From assembly GCF_036227225.1 (NCBI RefSeq), contig NZ_CP109444.1:10087501-10151500 (forward strand): a DNA stretch of 64,000 bases. The letters run 5' to 3'. Position numbers and translations under genes: made by a program. The notes below the pieces were generated by a model. That model was not told where the DNA came from, did not search any database, and worked only from the letters and a program-made list of their open reading frames with translations. Source of the stretch: Streptomyces sp. NBC_01478. GTDB taxonomy: Bacteria > Actinomycetota > Actinomycetes > Streptomycetales > Streptomycetaceae. Shown here one piece after another: positions 35,028 to 44,344 of this stretch (positions within the stretch are counted from its first letter, which is position 1; the number at the start of each line of letters is the position of its first letter).

Positions 35028-36956
35028 ATGGGGGAATCCCGTAATGATCAGGCATGTCCTGTGTGCGGAGATCCGGCGCGGGGAGACGAGTTCTGCCCAG
35101 TGTGCCGATGGCAGTTGTACGACGACCCGGTCCTGGGGGAGTTGACCGCGCACGACGTCGAGCAGGCGCGATCGGGGCTCGAAGCGGCCGGGCACACCTG
35201 GGACACCGGGGCGGCGCGGCGGTCGGCCCGGACCGGCGGGGCCGTGGGCGAGCGGCTCGCGGCGGTGATGCGAGGTGGTCCGCCCAGACCCGGGGAACGG
35301 ATACCGGACGGCCCCCCTGCTTCTCAGGGAACGCCCTCCGGTCGAATTGCGGGACCGAGGTCCGCGGAACATCCCGAGGGGTACGAAGACATTCTTGACG
35401 ACCTCTTCGGTCACCGCGTCAAGGAATTACTCTTCCTCGAATTCACGCCGGGCGAAGTGAACATGATCAAGGTGACCGTGGGAGAAGGCGGATTACCCCG
35501 ACAGGCCGATGCGGGAAGCGCGAATTGGCGTTCCCTCGCTCCCGCCCTCGACTCGCATCCGGATATCCGTCGTTTCCAAATCGCCGGCGGCATCGGCACT
35601 TTACCCCCGGTCTCCCGCGGTGAATTCGACGCCGCCGTTCTCCACTGGCTCAAGGCGTACGTCCCGCCCTCCTACGAGCACTCCCTCGTGCTGCTGACGC
35701 CCCGTGCCGACTGGGCCCTGCTGGAGCGGGCGGCGGTCGCGGTGCGTGGTGTGTACACCCCGCGGGCCGAACTGGGCCGCGGTGACGCGACGGCCGCGGA
35801 GGGCACGACCGAGGAAGCCGTCACGGAGGTCCTGCGCACCGCCCCGCTGCTCGCCGACCACACCCTGCTTCTGGCCTGTTCCGACCGGGAGACCGGTGCC
35901 GTGCGTACCCGGAACCATGTGCTGTTTCCAGCCGGTCGCCGGCTGCGGCGCGGTGAGACGGCGACCGCTCGCGTCACCGTGCACGGCGGGCCCGGCGTCG
36001 CACAGCCGCTGTACTTACCGGTGTTCGCCGGCACCCCCGCTCCCGACGGGACCGGCGCCCCGACCCTGGCCGTGCACCAGGCTGGCGTCGGCGCGCTCGA
36101 CCACTCCACGCTCACGTTCGTGCTGCGCGGACCCGGCGAGATCGACCTCGTCGACCCCCGCACCGGGACGGCACCGGTACCGGCTCCGCGCGCCGCCGTC
36201 GATGTACCCGCGCTGCTCACCCGCCTGCCCCACCGGATCGTCCGGCCGCCCCGGCTGGAACTCCTTCTCACGGTCGAACTCAGCGGCGCGGACCCGGCGG
36301 AGACCGGGGAACGCCTCGCCTTCGCCCGGGAGTTGGTCGCCGCGCTCGCCGCTCACGGCCCGACCGGAGCGACCCTGCGGGTCGGCGCGGTCGGCCACTA
36401 CGACCATGTGATCCAGGAGAACAGCTACACCACGCGGCCCCGGCTGCTCGAACCCCCGGTCCCGCCGGGTCCGGCGTCCGTCCTGACGGCGGCCCTCGCC
36501 ACCTGGGGTCACACCCTGCGCGCGCAGGACCTGGCGTCCTCGCTGGAGGACGCGCTCCATGCTGTGCTGCCGCTCGCGAGCTCGCCGAACGGCACCGCGG
36601 GGAACGTACGGCGTGTCCTGCTGATCGTGGCCCGCAGGCCGCCCGGGCGGCCCCAGCAGCACGACCTCGTCCCGACCTGCCCGCGCGGCCGCGACTGGGA
36701 GCCGGCGCTGCGTCAGTTGCGGGCCGTCGGAGTCCGGGTGATGACGAGGGCCGACCCCGTGACCGGACCCGATCCTTCGAGCCGACCGGACGCCGCTGCC
36801 CGGCGCTACGCCGACCGGGCGTGGGCCGCGCTGTCCGCCGACGGCTCGTTCCGCCCGGGCACCGACTCGGCCGCCGACGTCGCCAGGGCCCTCGCCCCGT
36901 CCTGGGATCTGGACGGACCGCCCTGCCCGCTGGCCTTCGCCACCCCCCTGCTCTGA
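35028..36956 (+). CDS. Zinc-ribbon protein, first gene of conflict-like operon
   Basis: The 642-residue protein begins with a zinc ribbon: CPVC at residues 10-13 and CPVC at 23-26. A linker (to about 110) and a large domain of mixed alpha/beta character follow (about 115-640). No family is recognised with confidence. The middle (about 370-560) has a VWA-like rhythm (LELLLTVELSG, VRRVLLIVARR) without a clear MIDAS. The gene has four in-frame TTA leucine codons (residues 134, 156, 192, 330), so its translation should need the bldA tRNA, and codon use between 35370 and 35620 is less GC-biased than in its neighbours. The next gene starts 27 nt later; the following genes all overlap. It may deliver target recognition or scaffold the GTPase. 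Confidence 0.75.
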   Translation: MGESRNDQACPVCGDPARGDEFCPVCRWQLYDDPVLGELTAHDVEQARSGLEAAGHTWDTGAARRSARTGGAVGERLAAVMRGGPPRPGERIPDGPPASQGTPSGRIAGPRSAEHPEGYEDILDDLFGHRVKELLFLEFTPGEVNMIKVTVGEGGLPRQADAGSANWRSLAPALDSHPDIRRFQIAGGIGTLPPVSRGEFDAAVLHWLKAYVPPSYEHSLVLLTPRADWALLERAAVAVRGVYTPRAELGRGDATAAEGTTEEAVTEVLRTAPLLADHTLLLACSDRETGAVRTRNHVLFPAGRRLRRGETATARVTVHGGPGVAQPLYLPVFAGTPAPDGTGAPTLAVHQAGVGALDHSTLTFVLRGPGEIDLVDPRTGTAPVPAPRAAVDVPALLTRLPHRIVRPPRLELLLTVELSGADPAETGERLAFARELVAALAAHGPTGATLRVGAVGHYDHVIQENSYTTRPRLLEPPVPPGPASVLTAALATWGHTLRAQDLASSLEDALHAVLPLASSPNGTAGNVRRVLLIVARRPPGRPQQHDLVPTCPRGRDWEPALRQLRAVGVRVMTRADPVTGPDPSSRPDAAARRYADRAWAALSADGSFRPGTDSAADVARALAPSWDLDGPPCPLAFATPLL

Positions 36957-36983
36957 ACCACCGCCGCGCTCCGAGGAGAACGC

Positions 36984-38210
36984 ATGTCCGCTGATTTCTA
37001 CGACCCCAACAAGAACACGCCGGGCGGCACTCCGGCGGGCGGTCCGCCGAACGGTCCGGCCACCCCGGTGCCGCCCGTCCCCGGGCAGTCGGGCGGCCCC
37101 GACCCGGCCGCCGGACCGGAGCCCGCGGCCCGGCGGTGGTCCCCGACCGTGGTTGGACCGTTCCAGGCGCCTCCCGTCCAGCCGCCCCCGCTGCCGTCCG
37201 GACCCCCGGTCCAGGACGAGAGCCTCGCCCCCCTGCGCATCCCCACCGCTCCCCAGGGCGAGGACGCGGCGCCGGACCGGATGCGCATCGGCTTGTGGGG
37301 CGCGCCGAGGTCGGGCAAGACGACCTATCTGGCCGCGCTGCCCATCGCCGCCCTGCAGTTCCAGCGGCACGGGCGGGGCAACTGGGTGATGAGCGGCATG
37401 ACGCCCGACGCCGGCAGGTTCCTGAGCGACAGCGTGCACTCCCTGGCCAGCGAGCGCGTCTTCCCGCAGGCCACGACGGACCTCAACACGATGAGCTGGG
37501 CGTTCCAGGGCGAGGAGCCCGGATCGGGACTGATGCGCCGCTCCCGTGAACCCAGCTTCGTCCTGGAGACCCTGGACGCACCGGGGGAGTCCTACCAGCC
37601 GGGCCACCCCTACCACGAACGGGTCCTCGACCAACTCACCAAGTCCCAGGGGCTGATCTACCTCTTCGACCCGCTCGGCGACGCCGAGAAGGACAACGAG
37701 AGCCTGAAGTTCTTCTACTCGACCCTGAGTGAACTGAGCACCCGGGTACGGGACAGCGGCGGACAGCACCGGGGCAGACTGCCGCACCATGTGTCGGTCT
37801 GCGTCGCCAAGTTCGACCACCCGGACGTGTTCCGGCCCTCCGTGGAAGCCGGCTGGGTCACCCAGGACTCCGTCGGCTCGCAACTGCCCCGGGTCCCCGC
37901 CGAACAGAGCCAGGGCTACTTCCAGTGGCTGTGCGACGAGTTCCGCGGCGCCACGGCACGACTCGTGCGCGACGGACTCGCGAACTTCTTCCACCCCGAC
38001 CGCATCAGCTACTACGCGACGTCCGCGATCGGGTTCCGGCTGAACCCGCAGCACATCTTCGACTACCGCAACTACGCCAACGTCGACACCCTCGGCGGAC
38101 AGCCCCGGATCTGCACCTCGCCCGTGCCGATCAACGTCCTGGAGCCACTGACCGACATGGAACGCAGGATCCGTACCGACCGCGGCGGACGCCGGGGGAG
38201 GCGACGGTGA
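36984..38210 (+). CDS. TRAFAC-like GTPase of the operon
   Basis: The 408-residue protein has a Pro/Gly-rich N-terminal tail (1 to about 90) and then a P-loop GTPase domain. Walker A/G1 is GAPRSGKT (residues 106-113), G3 is DAPGE from Asp198, and a G4-like VAKFDHPD lies near residue 275. The sequence is closest in feel to the TRAFAC-clade GTPases found next to large GTPase-associated proteins in actinobacterial conflict systems. It probably acts as a nucleotide switch in the cytoplasm. It begins with a GGAG site 27 nt after the previous stop, and its stop overlaps the next gene's GTG by four nt. Confidence 0.8.
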   Translation: MSADFYDPNKNTPGGTPAGGPPNGPATPVPPVPGQSGGPDPAAGPEPAARRWSPTVVGPFQAPPVQPPPLPSGPPVQDESLAPLRIPTAPQGEDAAPDRMRIGLWGAPRSGKTTYLAALPIAALQFQRHGRGNWVMSGMTPDAGRFLSDSVHSLASERVFPQATTDLNTMSWAFQGEEPGSGLMRRSREPSFVLETLDAPGESYQPGHPYHERVLDQLTKSQGLIYLFDPLGDAEKDNESLKFFYSTLSELSTRVRDSGGQHRGRLPHHVSVCVAKFDHPDVFRPSVEAGWVTQDSVGSQLPRVPAEQSQGYFQWLCDEFRGATARLVRDGLANFFHPDRISYYATSAIGFRLNPQHIFDYRNYANVDTLGGQPRICTSPVPINVLEPLTDMERRIRTDRGGRRGRRR

Positions 38211-40774
38211 GCGACGCGTCCGGCGCCGTACGGCTCGACGCCCACTGGTCGGTCCTCGGCAAGCACGCGGGACGGCACATGGGATACCAGGTGCTGGACG
38301 GAAGCCTGCCCAAGTCCCGGGCCGAGCAGTACCTCTGGGCCGCCGCCGCCACCGGCGTCCCCGACAAACGCAACCCCGCCGACGGTCTGCCCTGGCGGGT
38401 GTTCCTGGGGGCCGTGCACAACGACGGCAGCCCCGTCTGTGCCGCCGTCCGCACCACCTGGGACGGCAGCACGGACGGCACCGGCGCCCCCAGCTACGCC
38501 TGGCGGCTCCTGCTGCTGGACTGGGCGCGGGCCGGTGCCGCCGGACTGACCTGGTCGGCGCTCGACCATGCGGAGGCCGACGCGCAACCGCCCGAGGGCG
38601 CCCCCGTCTCGCTCACGATCCGTCCGACGCAGGCCCTCGAACTCGCCACCACGGTCGACCGGTTGGGCTTCGAGTGGGCCGCCCGGGTCGCCGCGCTGCT
38701 GCTCGACCGGCAGCGCGTGGCCCTCACCGCGTCGGCCGGTGCCGCGCTCCCCGACGGCGCGGAACGCGTGCTCATCCTCGACGCCGTCTGTTCCCTCCTG
38801 CCGTACGGCTGCCGCTCCTGGCTCAGCGCGGCGACCTGGTCCGGCGGTGGTGAGCACGACATCACGCTCGCCTTCGCGTCCGCGGCCCGCACCGGACAGG
38901 CCGAGGTGTGGCTGGGGGCGGGCAGCCCGCCCGAACCACGCGGTGAGGTGGCCCGCACCTATCTCGGCGAACTGCTGAGACTGAGCGCCAAACAGCGGTC
39001 GACCACCGAACTGGTCGAGCATCTGCTGCGCGCCACGGTGCCGCTGTCGGCGCACGACTCCCGGGAGGCGCTGCGGATCCTGCGCGAGATCGACCTCCTC
39101 GACTCGGTCGTCGCGGACCTCCGCCAAGGACGCGGCGAACTCGCCGAAGTACAAAGGGTGTTGGAGCTGTACCCGGTGCAGGGGCTGAGCGAGGAGGCGC
39201 TCCGGCTGATCCTGTCCTTCCTGGCCGGGCACGCGTCCCGCGCCCGCGGCGGCACCGCCGAGACACTCCTGCACCAGTACTGGAGTCCCCTGACGCCGAG
39301 GCTGCTGGCCGAGGCCGTCCTGCTGGCCGGCGCGACCCAGGGGTCCTTCCAGCAGGCGGAGGACTTCCTGAGTCTGATGGACACGGTGGAGACCCGGGCT
39401 CCGGGCGCGTTCGACGCCCTGTTCACCTCCCTGGTGGAGGGGACACGGGATCACGGCTGGACCGGAAACCTGGTCTACATGGCGGAGCAGCGGTTCGGCC
39501 GTTGGTCGGAATCGGCCGACGCCCTGCTCCTGCGTTCCCGTGAGGCCGGACGCGCCTGGCTGCGCATGTTCCTCAGGGACAGCACCCGCGACCCGGCCCG
39601 GCTGCGCCGACTGGTGACGCGGGCAGTGGGGGAGCCCGGTTCGGGGGCGGCCGGATGGCTGCGGTTCGCCGCGGTCCTCGTCGGCGGCGGTCCCCTCGAA
39701 CAGGCCACACCCGCGGACGCCGCCGAGTTCCTCGAAGCAGCCGACGGCGCCTGGAGGACCGTGCTGGACATGGCCGCCACCGAGCGCACGCCGGAGGTCG
39801 TCGCCCTGATCTGGCCCACGCTGCGACTCGTCTCCCGCGACCGGGAGGGCCGGTCGACGCTGCTGTCCGGACTCGACCGGCTCGCCCCGGCCGGAGGCGT
39901 CGGCCTCGAACCGCACCTCGCCGCGGACGTCGACCTGCTGTACGCCGTGATCGCCGACGAGGCCGGCGGAGGCCGCGCCCCCGTGTCCCTGCCGAGCCTG
40001 CGCCGGACCTCGGACCCCGCCACCCGGGAGGCCTACGCCGCAGCGCTGATCGGACGCGTCGAACCGGACGACCGGCTGGCCGCGCTCGCGGTCGAGGCGC
40101 TCCTCGGCGAGGCACCGGACCAGAGTTCATGGCAGGTGCTCGGCCGGCTCAGGGCGGAGCGGGCCAGCGCGACCTCCTATGTGTGCAACTCCCTCGACCG
40201 ACGGCTCACGGACGATCACCGCCGATGGCTCGAACTCGACCTGCCCGCCGACCTGGTGACGGAGCTGAGCCACCGCCCGCACCTCGGCTGGCTCCGTGCC
40301 GTGTGCGACTTCCGCGGGGCCGCACGGAAGGAGGCACCGGGCTACGAGGAGATGGGCCGGGCCATCGTCGGCGGTTCCGTGGGCGGCAGGTTCTCCCCGC
40401 AACTGCTGGACGAGATCACGGACTACATGCTGGCGTCCACGTCGATGGACGCGTACTGCCTCAGGAAGGCCGTGCGCGAGGCACCGGACGGTCTGCGCCG
40501 CGACCTGTACGCGGCCATCTCCCAGACCGAGGGAGGCACGATGCTCCGCACGGGCCTGGCCAACTTCAGCCACGACGAGATGATCAGCCATCAGGAGGCC
40601 GTGGCCGCACTGGGCTACCCCTATGCGAATCCGGTGCCCGCACAGCCCCCCGCCCTGGCCCGCGACATGTCGGCTCCGCCGCCGCGGCCCCCCGGCCCAC
40701 CGCATCACCGGCAGGCGGGCTTCTGGCAGCGGCTCCGCCCGCGCCGCCCCATCTGGTGGAACGGCTGGCGATGA
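38207..40774 (+). CDS. GTPase-associated protein 1-like large protein
   Basis: The 855-residue protein starts at a GTG overlapping the GTPase stop (GTGA) with GGGGGAGG upstream. Its N-terminal 150 residues (DAHWSVLGKHAGRHMGYQVL, then LLLLDWARAGAAGLTWSAL) resemble the domain I know from proteins called GTPase-associated protein 1-related in Streptomyces. The remainder (about 200-780) is almost all helical, like an ARM/HEAT scaffold. The C-terminal 45 residues are Pro/His-rich. There is no P-loop, signal or membrane span. It is probably the partner that couples the GTPase to the rest of the complex. Identification of the family is from memory and unchecked. Confidence 0.72.
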   Translation: MSDASGAVRLDAHWSVLGKHAGRHMGYQVLDGSLPKSRAEQYLWAAAATGVPDKRNPADGLPWRVFLGAVHNDGSPVCAAVRTTWDGSTDGTGAPSYAWRLLLLDWARAGAAGLTWSALDHAEADAQPPEGAPVSLTIRPTQALELATTVDRLGFEWAARVAALLLDRQRVALTASAGAALPDGAERVLILDAVCSLLPYGCRSWLSAATWSGGGEHDITLAFASAARTGQAEVWLGAGSPPEPRGEVARTYLGELLRLSAKQRSTTELVEHLLRATVPLSAHDSREALRILREIDLLDSVVADLRQGRGELAEVQRVLELYPVQGLSEEALRLILSFLAGHASRARGGTAETLLHQYWSPLTPRLLAEAVLLAGATQGSFQQAEDFLSLMDTVETRAPGAFDALFTSLVEGTRDHGWTGNLVYMAEQRFGRWSESADALLLRSREAGRAWLRMFLRDSTRDPARLRRLVTRAVGEPGSGAAGWLRFAAVLVGGGPLEQATPADAAEFLEAADGAWRTVLDMAATERTPEVVALIWPTLRLVSRDREGRSTLLSGLDRLAPAGGVGLEPHLAADVDLLYAVIADEAGGGRAPVSLPSLRRTSDPATREAYAAALIGRVEPDDRLAALAVEALLGEAPDQSSWQVLGRLRAERASATSYVCNSLDRRLTDDHRRWLELDLPADLVTELSHRPHLGWLRAVCDFRGAARKEAPGYEEMGRAIVGGSVGGRFSPQLLDEITDYMLASTSMDAYCLRKAVREAPDGLRRDLYAAISQTEGGTMLRTGLANFSHDEMISHQEAVAALGYPYANPVPAQPPALARDMSAPPPRPPGPPHHRQAGFWQRLRPRRPIWWNGWR

Positions 40775-42096
40775 CGACCATGACCCCGACCGCCATCGCC
40801 GTCGACCCCGGCGCCCGCCACACCCGCATCGCCCACCTCGCCGCGGACGGCACCCCGACCCTGGCAGACCTGCCCGGCACGGTGCCGGGCGAGGGACTGC
40901 CCACCGCCGCCGGCGCGGGCGGCCATCACGGCGCCGCGCTCCGGTCGGCGTACACCGTCTACCGCGAGCGCTACGGCACGCCCGAGCAGGTGGTCGTGGT
41001 CGTCCCGCAGCACGACCGCGCCGAACACGCCCGCCGGGCCACGGACGTCCTGACCGCCCTGCACGGCACCGACCCGCTGCCCCGGCTGCGCGCACTGGGC
41101 ACCCCGCACGCCGTCCTGGCGCTGCTGCGGCACGCAGGAACGGCGACCGGCACCCGGTACACGGTGTGCGACCTGGGAGCCACCGCCGCCGAGGTGTCCG
41201 GGTGCGCCCTGGCCCCGGGCACCGTGGCCGTGACCGGTTCCGCACGGCACGCGCCCGCGGACGGTTTCGGCGCCGGACTCGACCGGGCGCTGCTCACCGC
41301 CGTAGGGCTGCCGGACGACGAGGACGGGTGGGTGGCGCTCGCGGCGGCCCGGGCCGAGGACGGGGCCGCCCGGCGGCTCGACCTCGCCCTCGAACAGAGC
41401 GCACGGCATCCCGGGCGCTACGACGGGATCATGGTCCACCGGGTGGGCGGCCGGGACCTTGGGGTGGGCGCCGTACGGCAGGCGCTGGAACGGCTCACCA
41501 CCGGACTGGACTCCGTCCTCGACACACGGCCCGGGACACCGGTCGTCACCGTCGGCGGAGGAGCCCGATTCGCGCCGCTCGTACGGCATGTGACGAACCG
41601 TCAGGGAACGCCGGTCGAGCTTCCGGAGGGGACGGACCCCGCGCTCGCCGCCGCGTTCGGCGCGGCGCTGGTCGCCGCGGGGCGGATCGATCCCGCCGAC
41701 CGGTATCCGTACGCCGTGCTCGTGGACACGCACCGGACGGCCGGCGGCGCGCCCCGGGCGGAGGAACTGCTGATCTGCCCGGCCGGGGCGCTGGAGCCGG
41801 GCGGCGCGACCGTCTTCGCGCAGAGCGAGGGGCGGCCCGTCCGGATCAGGACCAGGCCGGTCGGCGCGTCCGCCGTCCGACCCGTCCACGTGCACGTCCG
41901 CGCCGCGCGGGACGGGCGGCCGGTCCCGGTCGGCACCCTGAGGATCCCCGCCGCGGAGGGGGCGCGCTTCCACGTCGGCGTCCGCCTCGCCGTGGACGGT
42001 GAGGCCCTCCTCGTACTGCACCCACTGGGTTCCGGAACCCCCTGGGAATACCCGCTCGGCGCCCTGCCGACCGACATCGAGGGAGCTCGATCGTGA
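40771..42096 (+). CDS. Short Hsp70-like actin-fold ATPase
   Basis: The 441-residue protein has the three nucleotide-binding signatures of the Hsp70/actin fold: phosphate-1 AIAVDPGARHTRIA (residues 6-20), phosphate-2 YTVCDLGATAAEVSG (about 130) and the adenosine motif VVTVGGGARFAPLV (about 260). After the ATPase core (to about 300) only about 130 residues remain, forming a beta-rich piece instead of the full DnaK peptide-binding and lid domains (DnaK is about 640 long). It therefore belongs to the divergent Hsp70-like group, perhaps a regulatory chaperone of this complex. The start ATG overlaps the previous stop by four nt. Confidence 0.82.
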   Translation: MTTMTPTAIAVDPGARHTRIAHLAADGTPTLADLPGTVPGEGLPTAAGAGGHHGAALRSAYTVYRERYGTPEQVVVVVPQHDRAEHARRATDVLTALHGTDPLPRLRALGTPHAVLALLRHAGTATGTRYTVCDLGATAAEVSGCALAPGTVAVTGSARHAPADGFGAGLDRALLTAVGLPDDEDGWVALAAARAEDGAARRLDLALEQSARHPGRYDGIMVHRVGGRDLGVGAVRQALERLTTGLDSVLDTRPGTPVVTVGGGARFAPLVRHVTNRQGTPVELPEGTDPALAAAFGAALVAAGRIDPADRYPYAVLVDTHRTAGGAPRAEELLICPAGALEPGGATVFAQSEGRPVRIRTRPVGASAVRPVHVHVRAARDGRPVPVGTLRIPAAEGARFHVGVRLAVDGEALLVLHPLGSGTPWEYPLGALPTDIEGARS

Positions 42097-43694
42097 TGTC
42101 ATCCGCCAGAGGGCCGTCCCACGCGCCCCAGCGGCCCGCCGCCGCACGCACCCGGTGGTTCGCCGCCCGCGCCGCAGCCGCGGCCGTCGCACTCATCGCC
42201 CTCGTGCCGTTCACCGCGCCCGCGGCGAGCGCCGACACAGGACCCTCCCGCGCCCGGATCTACCAGGATCTCGGCTTGAACGACCAGCCGGCCGACTACG
42301 TCGTGCTGGTGGACACCTCCGGGTCGATGGCGAACGACGGCAAGTACGACACCGTCCGCTCCACCCTGCGCCCGTTCCTGGACGGCCTGTCCGCCAAGGA
42401 CCATGTCGCGCTGTTCACCTTCGACTCCCGCCCCGAGCCGCGCTACATCGGCTCGGCCGGCGACACCGACGCGATCATGTCCAAACTGCCCGAGTCCCCC
42501 GACCCCGAGGGAGAGACGGACATCGGGGCGGCCCTGAACAGCGCGCTCGGCGAACTCGAGCGGTCCGACGCCGCCGAGATCGCCTCCGTCGTGCTGCTCA
42601 CCGACGGGGTGCACCATCCGCCCGCGGGCTCCGCCTACCCCAAGTCCACCGGCCTCGCCTGGACCGCCCTGCACCGACGGGCCCAGGCCGTCGCCGACCA
42701 CACCGAACTCGCGGGCTACGCCCTGCCGTTGGGCAGCGGCGCGACCGGAGCCGACCTCCTCGGGGACGTCGTCGACCACACCACCGTGCTGCGCCCGGAC
42801 AGCATCCAGGACCTGAGCGGCTACCTGGAACGGGCCGGTGACGGCACCCGGGCCCGCAAGGCGCGGCTCCTGCTGGCGGACGACATCGGCAAGGGCATCA
42901 CCGCCACCTGGTCCCCGAGCGGCCGCCAGGACCTCACCGAAGGTTCGGTCGCCGCGACCGTCACACTCCGCTCGACGACCCGTCATGTCCCGCTGACCGT
43001 ACGCGACTTGAGCGTGTCGGTGGCAGGCCAGCCGCTGCGGGTCACCGGAGTGCCGACCACGGTGACCCTGGAACCGGGCCACTCCAGGTCCCTTCCGGTA
43101 CGACTGCGCGGCGCGCTGTCCGCCGGTCCGGTGCCGTACCGCCGCACCAAGGACGTGGACGCCCCGCTGAGGGTGTCCGGCCAGGTCACCTCGGACTGGC
43201 AGCGGGCCCTGGCACCGGACGTCCATCTGAAGGTGCCGGGTGAGGTCCGGGTCACCGGAGCCGCACTGCCGCTGCGGGCCACCGTGGGTTCCGCGGTGCT
43301 GCTGCCCGCCGTCGGCGCCGCCCTCGTGGCCCTGCTGCTGATCCTCTGGCTGGCCTGGCGGCGCACCCACCGCCCCCGGCTGCGGGGCGAATTGCTGCTG
43401 GAGTCGGTGTTCGGAGGGCAACTGCCCGACCGGATCGCCCTGTCCGGGCGCCGGGTCGCGCTGCACCCGCGGATCATCGGCGGCCAGGGATCGGTGCGCG
43501 GACGACGCCGGGCGACCGAACACGGCCCGCAGGTGGACCTGCTCATCCGCTACACACCGGACGGCAGTACGAACCGGCAGAGCGGGGCGACCTGCGTACC
43601 CGGCCGCCAAGTCGTCGTCAACGGCGTGTCCTTCACCTATCTGCCCGAACAGCGGGCGGGCAGCCCCGTTCCCGCCGACGGACGGCCGCGGTGA
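42093..43694 (+). CDS. Membrane-anchored VWA domain protein
   Basis: The 533-residue protein has a signal peptide (to about 47, APAASAD) and a VWA domain (about 67-250). The domain has an intact MIDAS: DTSGS at about residue 73, a threonine in GETDIGAAL and an aspartate in VVLLTDGVHH. A beta-rich stalk follows, then one membrane helix near residues 405-428 (VLLPAVGAALVALLLILWLAW) and a cytoplasmic basic beta-domain of about 100 residues. The VWA domain thus faces outside and the tail inside, where it could meet the other proteins. GTG 42093 and ATG 42096 are both possible starts; the GTG is better spaced from GGGAG and overlaps the previous stop. Confidence 0.85.
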   Translation: MMSSARGPSHAPQRPAAARTRWFAARAAAAAVALIALVPFTAPAASADTGPSRARIYQDLGLNDQPADYVVLVDTSGSMANDGKYDTVRSTLRPFLDGLSAKDHVALFTFDSRPEPRYIGSAGDTDAIMSKLPESPDPEGETDIGAALNSALGELERSDAAEIASVVLLTDGVHHPPAGSAYPKSTGLAWTALHRRAQAVADHTELAGYALPLGSGATGADLLGDVVDHTTVLRPDSIQDLSGYLERAGDGTRARKARLLLADDIGKGITATWSPSGRQDLTEGSVAATVTLRSTTRHVPLTVRDLSVSVAGQPLRVTGVPTTVTLEPGHSRSLPVRLRGALSAGPVPYRRTKDVDAPLRVSGQVTSDWQRALAPDVHLKVPGEVRVTGAALPLRATVGSAVLLPAVGAALVALLLILWLAWRRTHRPRLRGELLLESVFGGQLPDRIALSGRRVALHPRIIGGQGSVRGRRRATEHGPQVDLLIRYTPDGSTNRQSGATCVPGRQVVVNGVSFTYLPEQRAGSPVPADGRPR

Positions 43695-44344
43695 ACGGCC
43701 CGCCGCTCAACATCGCGGCCTCCCACGTCGGTACCCGGGCTCTCGGGCCCGGTGTGCGGTCCGTTGTGTGGGTGCAGGGCTGTCCGTTCCACTGCGCCGG
43801 CTGCGTCTCCCCGGGCTGGATCCCCGACCGCCCCGCCCGCCAGGTCCAACCCGCCGAGCTGGCCGCCGAGTTGCTCGCCGACCCTCGGGTGAGCGGCCTC
43901 ACCCTCTCCGGCGGGGAGCCGATGGGGCAGGCCGCCGGACTCGCCGAACTGGTCCGCGCCGCCCGCGAGATCAGGGACGTCTCCATCATCTGCTTCACCG
44001 GACACCGCCTGGAACGGCTGCGCACCAGGCCCCCGGGGCCAGGGGTGCCAGCCCTGCTCGCCGCGGTCGACGTCCTCATCGACGGCCTGTACGTGGCCGC
44101 GCTGAACGACGGCCGCGGCCTGCGCGGCAGCTCCAACCAGCGTGTCCACCACCTCACTTCACGACTGGCGGACCGCGGCCACGACTTCGATCACGGCCCC
44201 CGCACTGCCGAGATCGCCGTCAGCGGACCGGAGGCCCTGCTCATCGGGGTGCCGCCGAACGGCCTGCTGAACGCGTTCGACACGGCGGTCGACGCCGTCC
44301 GCGCCCGTACGTCCCCAGGAAGGGAACACCACCATGAGCGGTAG
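43691..44344 (+). CDS. Radical-SAM activase-like 4Fe-4S protein
   Basis: The 217-residue protein has the radical-SAM cluster motif C-x3-C-x2-C in VQGCPFHCAGCVSPG (residues about 35-49) and the SAM-binding GGEPM near residue 77. Its size and the QGCPFHCAGC context are those of NrdG/PFL-activase-like minimal enzymes that make glycyl radicals. No glycyl-radical enzyme is encoded here, so its target may be another protein of the operon or a small molecule. A GTG start overlaps the VWA stop by four nt, and its end overlaps the next gene by 11 nt. No extra cluster domain is present. Confidence 0.85.
   Translation: MNGPPLNIAASHVGTRALGPGVRSVVWVQGCPFHCAGCVSPGWIPDRPARQVQPAELAAELLADPRVSGLTLSGGEPMGQAAGLAELVRAAREIRDVSIICFTGHRLERLRTRPPGPGVPALLAAVDVLIDGLYVAALNDGRGLRGSSNQRVHHLTSRLADRGHDFDHGPRTAEIAVSGPEALLIGVPPNGLLNAFDTAVDAVRARTSPGREHHHER

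Noticed and set aside
34415..35044. Open frame of 209 codons in the intergenic leader
   Set aside because: It lacks GC bias at third positions, contains no recognisable domain, overlaps the strong ribosome site and start at 35028, and crosses hairpins; considered non-coding.
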